From positions 1,946-8,914 of the forward strand of contig JASEIR010000100.1 of NCBI GenBank assembly GCA_030017355.1: 6,969 nt of DNA, read 5' to 3'. This DNA is from Actinomycetota bacterium (lineage in GTDB: Bacteria > Actinomycetota > Aquicultoria > Aquicultorales > Aquicultoraceae). Shown here in pieces: positions 1 to 5,833 of this stretch. Below the pieces are notes generated by a model, which ran no database searches, was not told where the DNA came from, and saw only the letters and a list, made by a program, of their open reading frames with translations. The position numbers and the translations under genes are program-made. The stretch's first letter is position 1. Every line of letters begins with the position of its first letter.

Positions 1-576
1 ACTACAGTTATTGCCGCCATAATAAGTGCCCCCTTGACCTCTCAGGTTGCATTGCAGGAGCTACAAAAAATGTCAGATAAAATGCCGCCGGAGCAATTTG
101 CTCAAGCAAAGCAGATGATAAACTCACCCATTGCAACTGCTATGACGGTGGTATCCGGCTTAATTGGTGTCATACTAGCGGTATTAATACAAACCTCTTT
201 ACTTCATCTAGCAGCTTCAGTGTTTGGGGGTAGTGCTAAGTTTGGGATTGGCTTAGCAACCGTTGCTTTTGCGCAGGTTCCTATTATAATTCAGCAGATT
301 TTTTATTCTATCTACATGGCTGCAAGTGGAAAACTTGTAAAACCGGGTCTCTCTGGAGTGGTTTCGGCTGATCGGCTTGCAAGCCCACTGGGTGTTTTTT
401 TGAGTCGCCTTGATATATTTAGCATATGGTCAATTTTTCTTGTTGCCATTGGTTTTTCTATCACATATAAGATATCTAAGGGTAAGTCCGGGGCCATAGC
501 CGCTGGCTACTGGCTAGCCAGCACTGCATTTGCAGTTGCACTCTCTGTGCTAGGCACATCTTTCAGGCCAGCTTAG
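1..576 (+). CDS. YIP1-family integral membrane protein, 5'-truncated by window edge
   Basis: The reading frame is open from the first base and ends at TAG 574-576, so the true start lies upstream. A TTG at 34 is available but is probably internal, because the codons before it (TTVIAAIISAPL) read as the tail of an earlier membrane helix. Counting from that TTG, an amphipathic, Lys/Gln-rich segment (about residues 8-32) is followed by four hydrophobic stretches near 36-64, 70-97, 128-146 and 152-174. This multi-helix layout, the Pro-containing second helix (AQVPIIIQQI) and the polar loop between helices fit the YIP1 domain family (PF04893). Bacterial members are poorly characterised membrane proteins. 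The gene lies 170 bp upstream of an exporter operon with its own promoter, so co-transcription is not required. I recall YIP1 genes next to MacA-like adaptors in some Gram-positive-type genomes, but a functional link is only inferred. Confidence 0.72.
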   Translation, partial: TTVIAAIISAPLTSQVALQELQKMSDKMPPEQFAQAKQMINSPIATAMTVVSGLIGVILAVLIQTSLLHLAASVFGGSAKFGIGLATVAFAQVPIIIQQIFYSIYMAASGKLVKPGLSGVVSADRLASPLGVFLSRLDIFSIWSIFLVAIGFSITYKISKGKSGAIAAGYWLASTAFAVALSVLGTSFRPA

Positions 577-645
577 TTGGTTATCCTAATGCTTCATGTT
601 AGGAGGACAGAAACCAAGGTCCTAGCCAAATTACTTCGGTTTCCT
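577..645 (+). other. Inverted repeats, possible structured 3' UTR or terminator of the YIP1 gene
   Basis: Directly after the YIP1 stop codon, TTGGTT (577-582) can pair with AACCAA (612-617), and inside it TCCTAA (584-589) pairs perfectly with TTAGGA (599-604) across a 9-nt loop. A competing fold pairs ACAGAAACC (607-615) with GGTTTCCTGT (638-647) with one bulged C. These folds share bases and cannot form together. There is no T-run after either stem, so it is not a canonical rho-independent terminator. It lies upstream of the exporter promoter, so it would be in the YIP1 transcript. Confidence 0.35.
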
Positions 646-677
646 GTATCGCTTAGTGATCTTCGAAAAATTAAGTG

Positions 678-695
678 AAATAGAGCATGCTATTT
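678..695 (+). other. A/T-rich inverted repeat just upstream of the exporter promoter
   Basis: AAATAG (678-683) and CTATTT (690-695) are perfect reverse complements around AGCATG, followed by TT. It could be a weak terminator of the YIP1 transcript or a protein-binding site abutting the -35 element at 696. The stem contains only one G:C pair, so terminator function is doubtful. Confidence 0.25.
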
Positions 696-723
696 TTAAC
701 AGCGGTTAGTTATCAACTATAAT
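696..723 (+). promoter_or_regulatory. Sigma70-type promoter of the exporter operon
   Basis: TTAACA (696-701, five of six matches to TTGACA) is separated by 16 bp from a perfect TATAAT (718-723). Transcription would begin near 730, leaving a short leader before the Shine-Dalgarno at 735-741. A 13-bp palindrome, TAGTT-ATC-AACTA (707-719), sits in the spacer and overlaps the start of the -10 box, which is a natural repressor position. Promoter assignment is by consensus and position only. Confidence 0.6.
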
Positions 724-734
724 AGCAATTGGAT

Positions 735-741
735 AAAGGAG
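735..741 (+). promoter_or_regulatory. Shine-Dalgarno site that fixes the adaptor's TTG start
   Basis: AAAGGAG lies 5 nt before TTG 747. It supports a TTG start in a region with no in-frame ATG close by, and lies just downstream of the predicted transcription start. Confidence 0.7.
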
Positions 742-746
742 CTTAA

Positions 747-2579
747 TTGGACATTACACTGCCAGCGCAAGGAAGAAAAACAATCTCCTCAAGACCAAAA
801 CTTAATCGAAAGAAAATTCTGCCGGTCCTCGGCCTTATTTTTGTAGCAGCTGTTGCCTGGTGGCAAATTACTCTTTCGTCCGCTGGTACTCCAGTTAAAG
901 CGGTAACTGTTAATCGCGGTGACATCGAGATATATGTATCAGCTCCAGCCAGAGTTTCTCTACCCAGCCGCGCTGATTTGAGCTTTAAAACTGCTGGGAG
1001 AATTGCTGAGATTAAGGTAAGAAAAGGCGATAATGTAATAGCTGGTCAGGTGCTTGCAACGCTAGATATGACCTCAATATATCCTCAAATTAATCAAGCT
1101 GAGGCTAATCTTAAAATTGCGCAGGCTGGCCTTCGGAAGTTGTTATCAGGGCGTAGCCAGCGCGAAATCGCGGTGGCGGAGGCATCCGTTGACCAAGCAG
1201 AAACAGCAGTGGAAAATGCAAGGCGAAATCTTAAGACCGTAAAGAAAATAATTGAACAGGGCAAGCAAAAGGCAGCGTTGAATGTCAAAAATGCTGAAAT
1301 TGGTGTAAACATTGCAAGCCAGCAGTTAAATAAACTAAAAAGTGGGGCACGCTCCCAAGAAATTACTCTAGCTGACTCGCAGCTAGCTCAAGCATCACAG
1401 GCGTTGGCTGATGCGCAGGCTAACTACGATAGAGTTGTTGCGCTAAATAATGCACTTCTTGATGAGGCAAATCAGGCAGTCATTTCAGCTAAGGCAGTTA
1501 TGGATAAAATAGCTGAAACAGACACTAGCTCTGTGACTTATCTTAATGCAAAATCGGCTTATGATGCAGCAGTAGCAGCGAGGAATAGAGTAAATGCATC
1601 CAACAACCAATCCTTAGAGGCAGCTCAAGCACAGCTAAACTCAGCAAAGAAAGCCTATGATATTGCACTTGCTCAAAATAACCTAACAAAAGCTTCAGCG
1701 CGCAGTGAAGATTTGGCTATAGCAGAGAGCCAACTAAAACAAGCAGAGATTACTCTTGAGTTAGCCAAGATTGGCTTAGACGATGCGAGTTTGGATGCAC
1801 AGCTTGACGCGGCACAAGCACAGCTTGACACAGCAGTTAGAAGCAGCCAGGTAGCCATTGCCCAACTTGAATTGCAGAAAGAAGGGCCAAGAGCAGCCGA
1901 TTTGCAAACGGCTAAAGCACAGATCGAGCAAGCACAGGCTTCGCTTGCATCTGCAAAATCGATTGCAGATGATGCTGTTCTAAAAGCGCCGTTTTCAGGA
2001 AAAGTTGCAGCGGTTAATGGCAGGCCAGGTGAAATTGCTGGAATGAGTGCTGCTGGAGGCGGTGGAGCACTTATAACCCTAATAAATTTTGACAGGATTG
2101 AACTGTCGGCAGATGTTGATGAAACCGAAGTTGGCAAGATAAAGGTCGGTCAAGAAGCTCGCATCATGCTTGATGCTTACGAGGGCAGGTCTTTTAAAGG
2201 CAAACTCACAAACATCTCGCTAATTTCATCAAAAAATTCAACCGGTGGGACAGTCTTTGGGGTGACAATTGTTGTTAACCCGGGGAAGGCCGAATTTCGC
2301 GAGGGTATGAGCGGCGATGTTGATATAATTGTTGCAAGTAAAAAGGATGTGCTTACAGTTCCGTTTGATGCTGTCAAAACTGATGGTAGGAGAAATACAG
2401 TTTACGTAATAGAAAATGATATCGCCATTAAGCGCGAAGTAAAAATAGGCTTGGCCTCTGATACAGCGTACGAAATTTTATCCGGCCTTAAGGAGGGCGA
2501 TGTTGTTGCAGTCGGCAAGACTTTATTAACCAATGGGCAGCAGGTCAAGGTTAGTAAAGATAGGCAGGCTAAACAATGA
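747..2579 (+). CDS. Membrane-anchored periplasmic-adaptor (HlyD/MacA/YbhG-like) subunit with extra-long coiled-coil hairpin
   Basis: The start is TTG 747, chosen for the strong Shine-Dalgarno 5 nt upstream. The 610-residue protein has a basic N-terminus and one membrane anchor (about 24-39, no lipobox). The first half of a lipoyl-like domain follows (78-107, GRIAEIKVRKGDNVIAGQ), then an Ala/Gln/Glu-rich coiled coil (about 112-410). The second lipoyl half comes next (411-445, APFSGKVAAVNGRPGEIAG), then a beta-barrel (450-530) and a membrane-proximal domain (535-604). That order is typical of adaptors of tripartite or ABC exporters. E. coli MacA is about 370 residues, so most of the excess is in the hairpin. 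A GxR-like motif recurs four times (near 135, 200, 317 and 380), arranged symmetrically about residue 258. The stop overlaps the ATPase start in an ATGA arrangement. The protein should link the MacB-like permease to an outer component or the cell wall; the substrate is unknown. Confidence 0.9.
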   Translation: MDITLPAQGRKTISSRPKLNRKKILPVLGLIFVAAVAWWQITLSSAGTPVKAVTVNRGDIEIYVSAPARVSLPSRADLSFKTAGRIAEIKVRKGDNVIAGQVLATLDMTSIYPQINQAEANLKIAQAGLRKLLSGRSQREIAVAEASVDQAETAVENARRNLKTVKKIIEQGKQKAALNVKNAEIGVNIASQQLNKLKSGARSQEITLADSQLAQASQALADAQANYDRVVALNNALLDEANQAVISAKAVMDKIAETDTSSVTYLNAKSAYDAAVAARNRVNASNNQSLEAAQAQLNSAKKAYDIALAQNNLTKASARSEDLAIAESQLKQAEITLELAKIGLDDASLDAQLDAAQAQLDTAVRSSQVAIAQLELQKEGPRAADLQTAKAQIEQAQASLASAKSIADDAVLKAPFSGKVAAVNGRPGEIAGMSAAGGGGALITLINFDRIELSADVDETEVGKIKVGQEARIMLDAYEGRSFKGKLTNISLISSKNSTGGTVFGVTIVVNPGKAEFREGMSGDVDIIVASKKDVLTVPFDAVKTDGRRNTVYVIENDIAIKREVKIGLASDTAYEILSGLKEGDVVAVGKTLLTNGQQVKVSKDRQAKQ

Positions 2580-3355
2580 TAATAGAAGCTAGAGATATTT
2601 ATAAGACTTATTATCTTGAAGGAGTTGAGATAAACGCTTTAAATGGGGTCTCGCTAAAAATCAACGGTGGCGAGTTTGTCTCTATAATGGGCCAATCAGG
2701 CTCAGGAAAGTCGACTTTAATGCATATCATTGGTTGCCTTGACAAGCCAACGAGCGGCTCCGTTCTTATTGACGGAAATGATGTCAGTGAATTATCCGAG
2801 AACGAGTTGGCTGATCTCAGACTTCAAAAGATAGGCTTTGTTTTTCAAACATTCAATCTAATTCCAAGAGCTTCTGCTTTAAAAAATGTCGAACTCCCAC
2901 TTATATATGCAGGAATAAAAGCGACAGAGCGCAGAGAAAGAGCTATTCAGGCACTCAAATCCGTTGGTTTAGGCGATAGACTCTACAATCGTCCATCGCA
3001 GCTATCTGGGGGTCAACAACAGCGAGTAGCTATTGCGCGAGCGCTTATTAATAATCCCGGAGTTATTCTAGCTGATGAACCAACTGGAAATCTGGATTCA
3101 AAATCAGGTGCCGAAATCATGAGAATCCTAAATTCCTTACATCAACAAGGAAGGACAGTCATCCTTGTTACTCATGAAGCCGAAATTGCCGAGCATGCAA
3201 ATAGGCTCATTCGCATATTTGATGGGAGAATTATCGAAGATAGGCCTGTAAATAAAGATAAGCCGACAATTGAGGATAGGCCAGCAAAGAAAGATAGACA
3301 GTCAAGGGAAGATGGGCCTACAAGAAAGGGTAAAAGGCGGGAGGTGCAAGAGTGA
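2576..3355 (+). CDS. ABC transporter ATP-binding protein, MacB/LolD type, with repetitive charged C-terminal tail
   Basis: This is the ATPase of the exporter and should act on the cytoplasmic face with the permease encoded next. All motifs are intact: Walker A GQSGSGKS (39-46), Q-loop Gln91 (FVFQTFNLIP), signature LSGGQ (143-147), Walker B VILADE with catalytic Glu168 (163-168), D-loop near 173 and H-loop His200. FQTFNLIP and LADEPTGNLDSKSG are characteristic of the MacB/LolD/FtsE-like subfamily. The core ends near residue 221, as usual for the family. It is followed by a 38-residue Asp/Lys/Arg-rich tail made of three 12-residue repeats that I do not recognise as a domain. ATG 2576 overlaps the adaptor stop by 4 nt, and an AGGCAGG at 2562-2568 can serve as ribosome-binding site. 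The TGA stop overlaps the permease GTG start, which suggests translational coupling. Confidence 0.95.
   Translation: MIIEARDIYKTYYLEGVEINALNGVSLKINGGEFVSIMGQSGSGKSTLMHIIGCLDKPTSGSVLIDGNDVSELSENELADLRLQKIGFVFQTFNLIPRASALKNVELPLIYAGIKATERRERAIQALKSVGLGDRLYNRPSQLSGGQQQRVAIARALINNPGVILADEPTGNLDSKSGAEIMRILNSLHQQGRTVILVTHEAEIAEHANRLIRIFDGRIIEDRPVNKDKPTIEDRPAKKDRQSREDGPTRKGKRREVQE
3230..3337 (+). repeat. Three degenerate 36-bp tandem repeats inside the ATPase 3' end
   Basis: Three consecutive 36-bp units (3230-3265, 3266-3301, 3302-3337) encode IIEDRPVNKDKP, TIEDRPAKKDRQ and SREDGPTRKGKR. At DNA level they share the core GA(A/G)GAT(A/G)GGCC in the same register. The unit length is a multiple of three, so copy-number change would preserve the frame. 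The tail lies after the end of the standard ATPase fold. Confidence 0.75.
3339..3344 (+). promoter_or_regulatory. Shine-Dalgarno site supporting the permease's GTG start
   Basis: GGGAGG ends 7 nt before GTG 3352. This spacing selects a GTG that overlaps the ATPase stop by 4 nt over any downstream start, and the resulting N-terminus (MNIFESFRLAL) matches the family. Confidence 0.75.
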
Positions 3356-4536
3356 ATATATTTGAGAGCTTTCGCCTTGCTCTAGATGCCATCCTTGCAA
3401 ATAAAATGCGCTCAGCTCTCACCATGCTTGGCATTATAATTGGTGTTCTGGCCGTTATTCTCTTGGTCTCAGTTGGTCAGGGCGTAAAGAGCTCTGTTAC
3501 TTCTGAAATTAGAGGGATGGGCTCAAACTTAATATTTGTAATGCCAGGAGAAGTCGACTTTAGCTCAGGGCAGGAGAGTTTCACGAATAAATTAAGGATC
3601 GAACACGTTCGCAAGATAGCGCGAGAGGCAGCATATGTTAAGAATGTTGGTGCACTGATACAGAGCAAAGGGTCAGTAAAGTTTGGGAGCAAATCGAGAC
3701 GGCCGGTGGTTTATGGTGCAATGGAGAACTTTACAAGCATGATGAATTATTCGGTTGCCGAAGGTTCTTTCATAACGGAGACCCATGTTAATGGCAGCAG
3801 GAAGGTTGCAGTAATTGGCAGTACAGTTGCTAATGATCTCTTTGCTGGTTCCAATCCAATAGGAAGTCGTTTAAGTATTGAGGGGCAAAAATTTACTGTA
3901 ATTGGAGTAATGGAGTCTAAGGGCCGCTCTATGGGGGTCGATCAAGACGATGCCGTCTATATTCCAATAACGGTTGCGCAACGGGTCTTTGGGATTGATT
4001 GGGTCAACCACTTGATTGTTGAGGCAAGGGATGAAGAAAGCACAGATTTGGCGGTTGAAGAGGTAAAAAGGATTCTTGGCAAGGTCCTGAATAAAAGAGA
4101 TTTTTCTGTCACAACGCAAGCTGAAGCGCTTAAGATGATGGAAAGAATCATGGGCACCTTAACACTGATGCTTGGCGGTATAGCTGGTATTGCTCTATTT
4201 GTTGGAGGGATTGGCATTATGAACATAATGCTGGTCTCAGTTACTGAGCGGACGAGAGAAATAGGTATCCGGAAAGCAATTGGTGCTAAAACCCATGATA
4301 TTCTTGTGCAATTTATTATAGAGGCGACGACCTTAAGCATCATTGGTGGGCTTGCAGGCATAGGCTTTGGAATTGCCGGGTCCTTCCTGCTAAGAATGGC
4401 ATTGCCAAGTGAAATTACTGTTTGGTCTGTTGCTCTTGCTTTTATATTTTCTGCAGCAACCGGTATATTTTTTGGTGCTTATCCAGCCTTTAAAGCTTCA
4501 CGCCTTAGTCCTATTGAAGCACTTCGCTACGAATAA
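3352..4536 (+). CDS. ABC transporter permease, MacB/FtsX family
   Basis: A 394-residue membrane subunit with the canonical MacB topology. An N-terminal amphipathic segment is followed by TM1 (about 22-43, within NKMRSALTMLGIIIGV). A large extracytoplasmic MacB core domain (about 45-265) follows, then TM2 (268-294), TM3 (321-347) and TM4 (355-377). Family signatures are clear: TERTREIGIRKAIGAK (298-313) in the cytoplasmic loop that contacts the ATPase, and YPAFKASRLSPIEALRYE at the C-terminus. In MacB the ATPase is fused to the permease; here the two are separate polypeptides, as is usual in Gram-positive-type and many other exporters. Such permeases act by mechanotransmission, moving substrate on the outer side of the membrane, not through a channel. 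It is the last gene of the operon; the next unit has its own promoter. No clear terminator follows the TAA. Confidence 0.95.
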   Translation: MNIFESFRLALDAILANKMRSALTMLGIIIGVLAVILLVSVGQGVKSSVTSEIRGMGSNLIFVMPGEVDFSSGQESFTNKLRIEHVRKIAREAAYVKNVGALIQSKGSVKFGSKSRRPVVYGAMENFTSMMNYSVAEGSFITETHVNGSRKVAVIGSTVANDLFAGSNPIGSRLSIEGQKFTVIGVMESKGRSMGVDQDDAVYIPITVAQRVFGIDWVNHLIVEARDEESTDLAVEEVKRILGKVLNKRDFSVTTQAEALKMMERIMGTLTLMLGGIAGIALFVGGIGIMNIMLVSVTERTREIGIRKAIGAKTHDILVQFIIEATTLSIIGGLAGIGFGIAGSFLLRMALPSEITVWSVALAFIFSAATGIFFGAYPAFKASRLSPIEALRYE

Positions 4537-4553
4537 CAATTCCCCTCTTGTAA

Positions 4554-4582
4554 GTGACCAACCACCGTATTTATGCTACAAT
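4554..4582 (+). promoter_or_regulatory. Extended -10 promoter for the HTH/nucleotidyltransferase unit
   Basis: TGCTACAAT (4574-4582) is an extended -10 element, with TG one base before TACAAT. A moderate -35 match, GTGACC (4554-4559, four of six), lies 17 bp upstream. Transcription would start near 4589, about 45 nt before the HTH start codon. The -10 box is embedded in the 15-nt palindrome listed next. Confidence 0.5.
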
Positions 4583-4592
4583 GATTCATTGT
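4578..4592 (+). promoter_or_regulatory. Perfect 15-nt palindrome, candidate operator over the -10 box
   Basis: ACAATGA-T-TCATTGT has two perfect 7-bp arms around one central base. It covers most of the predicted -10 hexamer and extends to the predicted transcription start. An autorepressor dimer bound here would block RNA polymerase. The HTH protein encoded immediately downstream is the obvious candidate, though excisionase-type HTH proteins do not always bind as dimers, so the binder is inferred. Confidence 0.5.
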
Positions 4593-4633
4593 TGTGCGTT
4601 GCAAATACCCGTTATGACTTGCTGGCGGTTAAG

Positions 4634-4831
4634 ATGGACAATGACCTTATGGATATAAACGAAACTGCTGAATATCTGAGAATAAGCAGGGAAGTGCTGG
4701 AGGCAACTGTTGAATACTGAGGCCTTCCGGCAATCAAAACCCACGGTCAGTGCTGGTTTAGTCGTGACGAGGTTGATGTCTGGATGATTAGGAAAGGCAG
4801 AAAGGTTGGTGGACGAGAATGTCCTACCTAG
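4634..4831 (+). pseudogene. Excisionase/MerR-like helix-turn-helix gene interrupted by an in-frame TGA
   Basis: The frame from ATG 4634 (or ATG 4649) reads MDINETAEYLRIS, the usual opening of the excisionase-family HTH (DNA-binding domain, about 60 residues). It stops at TGA 4718-4720 after 28 codons. The same frame then continues without interruption as GLPAIKTHGQCWFSRDEVDVWM and ends at TAG 4829-4831. This second part is the expected wing and final helix (family pattern: GxLPAxKxGxxWxFxxxDLxxWL), so the two halves together make one complete 65-residue domain. In my alignment the TGA stands at the normally conserved Gly before LPA, and one base change (GGA to TGA) would explain it. The 28-residue product has only the first helices and is unlikely to bind DNA well. 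The frame overlaps the next gene by 13 nt, a sign of an originally coupled pair. Recent pseudogenisation, sequencing error or stop readthrough are all possible. Confidence 0.7.
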
Positions 4832-5379
4832 ATATTCTAAAAAGCGATATTAATCCCTTAACAAAACGCATAATTTTTGCTGGTATGCTAACTATGGCCC
4901 TAGAAAAGGAAGGCTTTTCACCTGTTGTGACCAATAATTATGCAGTTGAGCTTTATACTCAAGGAAATTACGAGGCCGAGACGATAGACATTGTTGCGCC
5001 AGTAGAGCTAATCAATAAGGTATTGCCAAGCTGGGATTTTGCAAGAGATGGCGATTTCTGGGTTAATCAAGACCTTGGCATTAAAGTGAAGTCGCATGCA
5101 GAAGACCTTGATGAAAAAGAAATGCAAAGGGTTGCTGAGATTAACTTTAATGGAGCAACGATTTATTTATTAGGGGTCGATGATTTAATTGTAAATAAGC
5201 TTATTGATTTTGCTTCAACCGATGATAGACAGGATTATATATGGGCTCAAGAAATAATGGAACTTTTCATAAACGAGATTGATTTGGATTATTTAAGAGA
5301 TCGAGCAGCAGAGAAAGGTGTTTACGAGCCGCTTCAGTCGATAATCAACGAGATTTTACCTTCGGAATTTTACAAATAA
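4819..5379 (+). CDS. DUF6036-like nucleotidyltransferase-fold protein with degenerate active site (possible toxin-antitoxin partner)
   Basis: A 186-residue cytoplasmic protein with no membrane segment or signal peptide. From memory of the family, NAVELY-like text followed by GxY and an acidic motif (36-59, AVELYTQGNYEAETIDIV) and the later DLIVxKLIDFASTDDRQDYIWAQEIM (122-147) match the DUF6036/AbiEii-like minimal nucleotidyltransferases. The C-terminal LDYLRDRAAEKGVYEPLQSII (156-176) is also typical. The usual Gly-Gly before the Ala is Asn39-Asn40 here, and the first Asp of the catalytic DxD pair is Thr55, leaving Asp57. Nucleotidyl transfer is therefore doubtful. The ATG at 4819 follows GGTGGA (4808-4813) and overlaps the end of the HTH frame. 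HTH plus nucleotidyltransferase pairs are common toxin-antitoxin or phage-defence units; that role is inferred from context only. Confidence 0.65.
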   Translation: MSYLDILKSDINPLTKRIIFAGMLTMALEKEGFSPVVTNNYAVELYTQGNYEAETIDIVAPVELINKVLPSWDFARDGDFWVNQDLGIKVKSHAEDLDEKEMQRVAEINFNGATIYLLGVDDLIVNKLIDFASTDDRQDYIWAQEIMELFINEIDLDYLRDRAAEKGVYEPLQSIINEILPSEFYK

Positions 5380-5426
5380 CTGCTAACTTCCTGCCCCATG
5401 TTTTTTCTCCTTGCGACAGCTTTGGC

Positions 5427-5454
5427 AATCATGTTTTTATAATCATGTTTTTAT
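5427..5454 (+). repeat. Perfect tandem duplication of a 14-nt unit
   Basis: AATCATGTTTTTAT occurs twice head to tail (5427-5440 and 5441-5454) in the 146-bp gap between the nucleotidyltransferase and cupredoxin genes. Replication slippage is the simple explanation. The rest of this gap shows no convincing terminator or promoter hexamer pair. Confidence 0.8.
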
Positions 5455-5525
5455 TTTGATTTGCGCCGGAAATTAACCAGCTGTGGGAAAATATACGCAA
5501 GAGATAATAAAATGGTGGTGAAGTC

Positions 5526-5789
5526 ATGGAGCAAAGAGCGCCGGAAGCAGATATTGTGATGCAGGATTACGCTTTCCAGCCGGATGAAATTTACATAAGT
5601 CTTGGGTCAGAGTTGACGTGGGTTAATAACGATTCTGTCACGCATACTGTGACAGCTGACGACGGCTCATTTGATTCGGGCAGTCTTAGGCAAGGTGATA
5701 GTTTTAGCTTTACTTTTAAAGAGAAAGGAACATTTAAATACCATTGCAGACTTCACCCAAGGATGCACGGAACCGTCGTTGTCGAGTAG
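5526..5789 (+). CDS. Small cupredoxin (plastocyanin/amicyanin-like blue copper protein) without signal peptide
   Basis: An 87-residue single-domain protein with the cupredoxin pattern. FQPDEIYISLGSELTWVNND (17-36) is the early beta-strand region, His40 lies in SVTHTVTADDG, and the C-terminal loop Cys74-RL-His77-PR-Met80 completes the site. His, Cys, His and Met are the four type 1 copper ligands, and the CxxHxxM spacing matches amicyanin more than plastocyanin. The domain is complete, and it most likely carries electrons or binds copper. ATG 5526 is preceded by a GGTGGTGA stretch (5513-5520 region). In-frame codons upstream run into TAA 5508-5510 with no start, so no signal peptide can be added. 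Cupredoxins are normally exported, so a cytoplasmic version, or export by another route, is unusual. It ends 60 bp before the PEBP lipoprotein gene and may be co-transcribed with it. Confidence 0.88.
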   Translation: MEQRAPEADIVMQDYAFQPDEIYISLGSELTWVNNDSVTHTVTADDGSFDSGSLRQGDSFSFTFKEKGTFKYHCRLHPRMHGTVVVE

Positions 5790-5833
5790 CAAATTCGGCT
5801 TGCAGGCAACAAGGGTTGCTTTCAGTTGTTGCT

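Noticed and set aside
3957..4361. A 134-codon minus-strand frame within the permease gene
   Set aside because: It is the complement of a strongly conserved MacB coding sequence, with Ile/Ser/Pro-rich shadow composition and no domain. The same applies to the minus-strand frames at 1673-2137 and 5822-6235.
4538..4553. AATTCCCCTCTTG after the permease stop as a truncated repeat B copy
   Set aside because: Only a short pyrimidine match without the palindromic arm; chance similarity is likely.
4718..4720. UGA read as glycine (as in SR1/Gracilibacteria) or tryptophan, making the HTH gene intact
   Set aside because: The stop aligns to a conserved Gly, and TGA-terminated genes here would extend only by 1 and about 10 codons, so termination alone does not exclude it. 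However, about 1,700 codons in the other genes contain no internal TGA, while GGN and TGG are used normally, which argues for the standard code.
4718..4720. Selenocysteine insertion at the in-frame TGA
   Set aside because: A DNA-binding HTH has no use for selenium, and I see no convincing stem-loop of SECIS type just downstream.
4409..4720. A 103-codon open frame overlapping the permease 3' end
   Set aside because: Its first part is the permease gene read in another frame (Leu-rich, low-complexity). Only the part from about 4634 is real, as the start of the HTH gene.
5806..5823. Hairpin GCAAC-aagg-GTTGC followed by TTT as a terminator between cupredoxin and PEBP genes
   Set aside because: Only five base pairs and three T residues; too weak to claim termination, and it would split a plausible bicistronic unit.
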